From Spirochaetales bacterium (GTDB taxonomy: Bacteria > Spirochaetota > Spirochaetia > Sphaerochaetales > Sphaerochaetaceae), in NCBI GenBank assembly GCA_022785155.1, contig JALFRH010000220.1, positions 1 through 5,900 of the forward strand: a stretch of DNA of 5,900 nucleotides, in the 5' to 3' direction. Positions 3,801 to 5,900 of this stretch are shown here, piece after piece. A model generated the notes under the pieces. The model ran no database searches. It worked only from the letters and a program-made list of their open reading frames with translations, and was not told the DNA's origin. The stretch's first letter is position 1, and the number at the start of each line of letters is the position of its first letter. The position numbers and the translations under genes are program-made.

Positions 3801-5900
3801 TCAAGCCCCTTAACAGCCAAAAGACTCCTTATCCTTATCTTTACGGCACCAAGATTTGATATTTCATCAATCTTTATTTGAGTATAGATGCCCTCGCCGC
3901 TCTCGATTATAGCCCTGGTTTCATCTCCCGTTATGGCGTCTACTCCACATCCGAAGGAAACAAGATGGATAAGGACGGTCCTATTATCCTTTCTGTCCCT
4001 CACCCATTTGGCAGCACCATATAACCTTGAGTGGTAGGTCCATTGGTTGAGGACCATAGTCCTGAACTTCTCTTCCTTTCTGCTGACGCTGTCTTCAGTA
4101 ATGATGGCGACACCAAGGGAAGTAAGGAGGGTATCAATACCATGGTTTATCTCAGAGTCTACATGATAGGGTCTTCCTACCAACACTACAAGGGGTATAT
4201 TCTCCTTTTCCGCTTTTTCTATGATTCTTTCCCCTTCTTTTTCCACATCGCTCTTATACTCCGCGAGAGCCTTGTAAGCTAGTCCGGCAGCCCTCTTCAC
4301 ATCCCTTTCATCCAAATCAATACCTTCCTTATTCATTTGGATTGTAAAGTACTTGGAGAAAGCCTTTTCATTGGATATGTTCAGAAATGGAGAGAGGAAC
4401 CTGGTCCCTTCATTCATCTTGACGTTGCATCTTATGACTTCCGGGTAATAGGCGACGACAGGACAGTTATAGTGGTTGTCACCCTTTTTTTCGTCAATAT
4501 TATATGTCAAGGAAGGAGCGAAGATATAATCCACCTTCTTTCTCTTCAAGTCCTCTATATGGCCATGCATCAGCTTTGCAGGGTAGCAGGCGGTATCTGA
4601 AACGATGGTCTGCTGCCCCAGGGTATATAGGTCATGGGAAGATGGGGATGATATCTCTATACCGAAGCCTAGATTTGAAAAGAGGGTATGCCAGAAAGGA
4701 AGGAGTTCCCACATGCCCAAAGCCATAGGAAGGCCTATGGTCTTGCCGTTGGTTCCTTCTTTGTGGCCGAAGGATGAGAGTCTTTCCCTCTTCCATCTAT
4801 ATTCATCCAAACCTTCGCTTCTGCTCTTCTTTCCCAAGGGCTTGTCGCACCTGTTGCCTGCAATGAACTTCTCTCCCCTGCCGAAATCATTCATAGTCAA
4901 GTGGCAGTGGTTGCTGCAGCCATTGCAGTTGATGTTCTTGGCGCTATGTACAAAGGTCTTCAATCCCTGACTGTCAATCAAGGAGCTTTCGCTTCTCCCG
5001 TTCTCCAGGCTCTTTTTCCTTGCCCAGAGCGCTGCGCCATAGGCACCCATGAGACCTGCAACCTTCGGTCTCAACACCTCTTTTCCAGTCTCTTTTTCAA
5101 AGGCCCTCAACACGGCATCGTTTAAAAAGGTTCCCCCTTGGACAACAATATGCTCCCCGAGTTTTGAAGGATCCGGAGTTCTTATGACCTTATATAGGGC
5201 GTTTCTTACTACACTTATGGACAAACCTGCTGAAATGTCCTCGATTTCAGCTCCATTTTTCTGGGCTTCCTTTACACTTGAGTTCATGAATACAGTACAT
5301 CTTGAACCAAGATCCACAGGATGCATGGAATGCAGTGCTATTTTTGAAAAGTCTTCTATGGAATAACCCAAAAGCTTTGCAAAGGTCTCCAAAAAGGAAC
5401 CGCAGCCAGAGGAACAGGCTTCGTTCAGGAATATACTATCTATGGTTCCCCTTCTTATTCTGAAGCATTTTATATCCTGGCCGCCGATATCGATGATGAA
5501 GTCGACATCGGGGGAGAAGTGTTTTGCAGCTGTAAAGTGGGCGATGGTCTCAACAACGCCATAATCCACACCGAAGGCTGCCTTTATTATATCTTCCCCA
5601 TATCCGGTGACGGCTGCACCGCTGATCTTCAAGTCAGGGCAATCCGAGTAGAAAGACTCAAGATACTCCTTTACAAGGGGGACGGGATTTCCCTTGTTGG
5701 AGACATACATTGGCCTGAAAAGATCACCGTTTTCATCGACTATGACGGTTTTAAGTGTGGTGGAGCCTGCATCAATACCCAAGTAGAGTTTTCCTTTAGG
5801 TTCTTTTGTTATGTTTATACCTTTGGAGTCTTTTTCATGCCTCCATAAAAACTCTTCGTACTCGGCCCTGTCCTTGAATAAAGGAGGAAGGAAGGAATCC
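3797..5900 (-). CDS. Acyl-CoA dehydratase activase (BadF/BcrA/HgdC family), large form, 5' end outside window
   Basis: The family are ATP-driven Fe-S proteins that inject an electron into 2-hydroxyacyl-CoA dehydratases or benzoyl-CoA reductases. The frame is open from the window edge, about 700 visible residues. The TTG at 5782-5780 is an internal Leu in KLYLGIDAGSTT, not a start. The upstream residues (FLPPLFKDRAEYEEF, about nt 5892-5848) match the linker that follows a first activase domain in large homologues. Counting that Leu as 1, visible motifs are DAGSTT (4-9), DIGGQD (98-103), the cluster Cys123 in NEACSSGCGSF and Cys162 in GSRCTVF (equivalent to the two [4Fe-4S] ligands per HgdC monomer), and QGGTFLNDAV (215-224). 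A second Cys set follows, CNGCSNHC (286-293) with Cys312. After it comes a DUF2229-type region: PFWHTLF (362-368), ACYPAKLMHGHIEDL (398-412), VGRPYHVDSEINHG (535-548), SFGCGVDA (609-616) and IKIDEISNLGA (636-646). The protein ends just after this, without the HgdB-like extension of the longest homologues. The physiological partner is unknown. Confidence 0.9.
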   Translation of the reverse strand, partial: DSFLPPLFKDRAEYEEFLWRHEKDSKGINITKEPKGKLYLGIDAGSTTLKTVIVDENGDLFRPMYVSNKGNPVPLVKEYLESFYSDCPDLKISGAAVTGYGEDIIKAAFGVDYGVVETIAHFTAAKHFSPDVDFIIDIGGQDIKCFRIRRGTIDSIFLNEACSSGCGSFLETFAKLLGYSIEDFSKIALHSMHPVDLGSRCTVFMNSSVKEAQKNGAEIEDISAGLSISVVRNALYKVIRTPDPSKLGEHIVVQGGTFLNDAVLRAFEKETGKEVLRPKVAGLMGAYGAALWARKKSLENGRSESSLIDSQGLKTFVHSAKNINCNGCSNHCHLTMNDFGRGEKFIAGNRCDKPLGKKSRSEGLDEYRWKRERLSSFGHKEGTNGKTIGLPMALGMWELLPFWHTLFSNLGFGIEISSPSSHDLYTLGQQTIVSDTACYPAKLMHGHIEDLKRKKVDYIFAPSLTYNIDEKKGDNHYNCPVVAYYPEVIRCNVKMNEGTRFLSPFLNISNEKAFSKYFTIQMNKEGIDLDERDVKRAAGLAYKALAEYKSDVEKEGERIIEKAEKENIPLVVLVGRPYHVDSEINHGIDTLLTSLGVAIITEDSVSRKEEKFRTMVLNQWTYHSRLYGAAKWVRDRKDNRTVLIHLVSFGCGVDAITGDETRAIIESGEGIYTQIKIDEISNLGAVKIRIRSLLAVKGLE
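3806..3811 (-). promoter_or_regulatory. Shine-Dalgarno site of the PlsY-like gene
   Basis: On the minus strand AAGGGG lies 5 nt before the ATG at 3800-3798, inside the last codons of the activase gene. With the ATGA overlap it fixes this start and suggests translational coupling. Confidence 0.65.

Noticed and set aside
1..5900. CRISPR arrays, IS ends, tRNA/rRNA genes, riboswitch leaders
   Set aside because: No repeated spacer pattern, terminal inverted repeats, cloverleaf or long non-coding leader was seen. The window is almost entirely coding, with both operon starts outside it.

Overview
The window looks like a compact, gene-dense bacterial chromosome segment. It holds two convergent operon ends that meet near position 3,220. 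GC content looks mid-40s percent by eye, and Arg AGA/AGG and Ile ATA codons are common. The genes present are a class 1B-type dihydroorotate dehydrogenase with its NAD-linked electron-transfer module and a two-domain BadF/HgdC-type acyl-CoA dehydratase activase with oxygen-sensitive Fe-S motifs. Together they point to an anaerobe. I cannot fix the phylum from sequence alone; a spirochaete, a Firmicute or a related anaerobe would all fit.

Plus strand, 1-3257: the distal end of a pyrimidine biosynthesis operon. It contains the 3' part of pyrF (OMP decarboxylase, type 2), a single-polypeptide PyrD-PyrK fusion (dihydroorotate dehydrogenase plus its FAD/[2Fe-2S] subunit), and a short pyrC (dihydroorotase). 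The genes overlap by 4 bases at each junction (TTGA at 490-493, ATGA at 2190-2193), and each downstream start has a good Shine-Dalgarno sequence inside the preceding gene, so translation is probably coupled. A perfect 8-bp hairpin plus T5 run at 3217-3257 ends the operon. PyrC makes dihydroorotate, PyrDK oxidises it to orotate, and PyrF carries out the last step to UMP. pyrE (orotate phosphoribosyltransferase) is not here and may lie upstream of the window.

Minus strand, 5900-3225: the 3' 2.1 kb of a large acyl-CoA dehydratase activase gene whose start lies beyond the window, overlapping by ATGA a small membrane-protein gene of the PlsY (acylphosphate:glycerol-3-phosphate acyltransferase) fold. 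That PlsY-like protein has lost recognisable versions of all three catalytic motifs, so its function is uncertain. Its last codons sit inside the pyr operon terminator on the other strand.

There is no intergenic stretch over 300 bases. I saw no tRNA or rRNA, CRISPR array, IS element or extended repeat. Most of the window is ordinary metabolism. The items most worth a second look are the PyrDK fusion with its cysteine-rich compact cluster motif, the degenerate PlsY coupled to the activase, and the apparent loss of the phosphate-binding Arg in PyrF.
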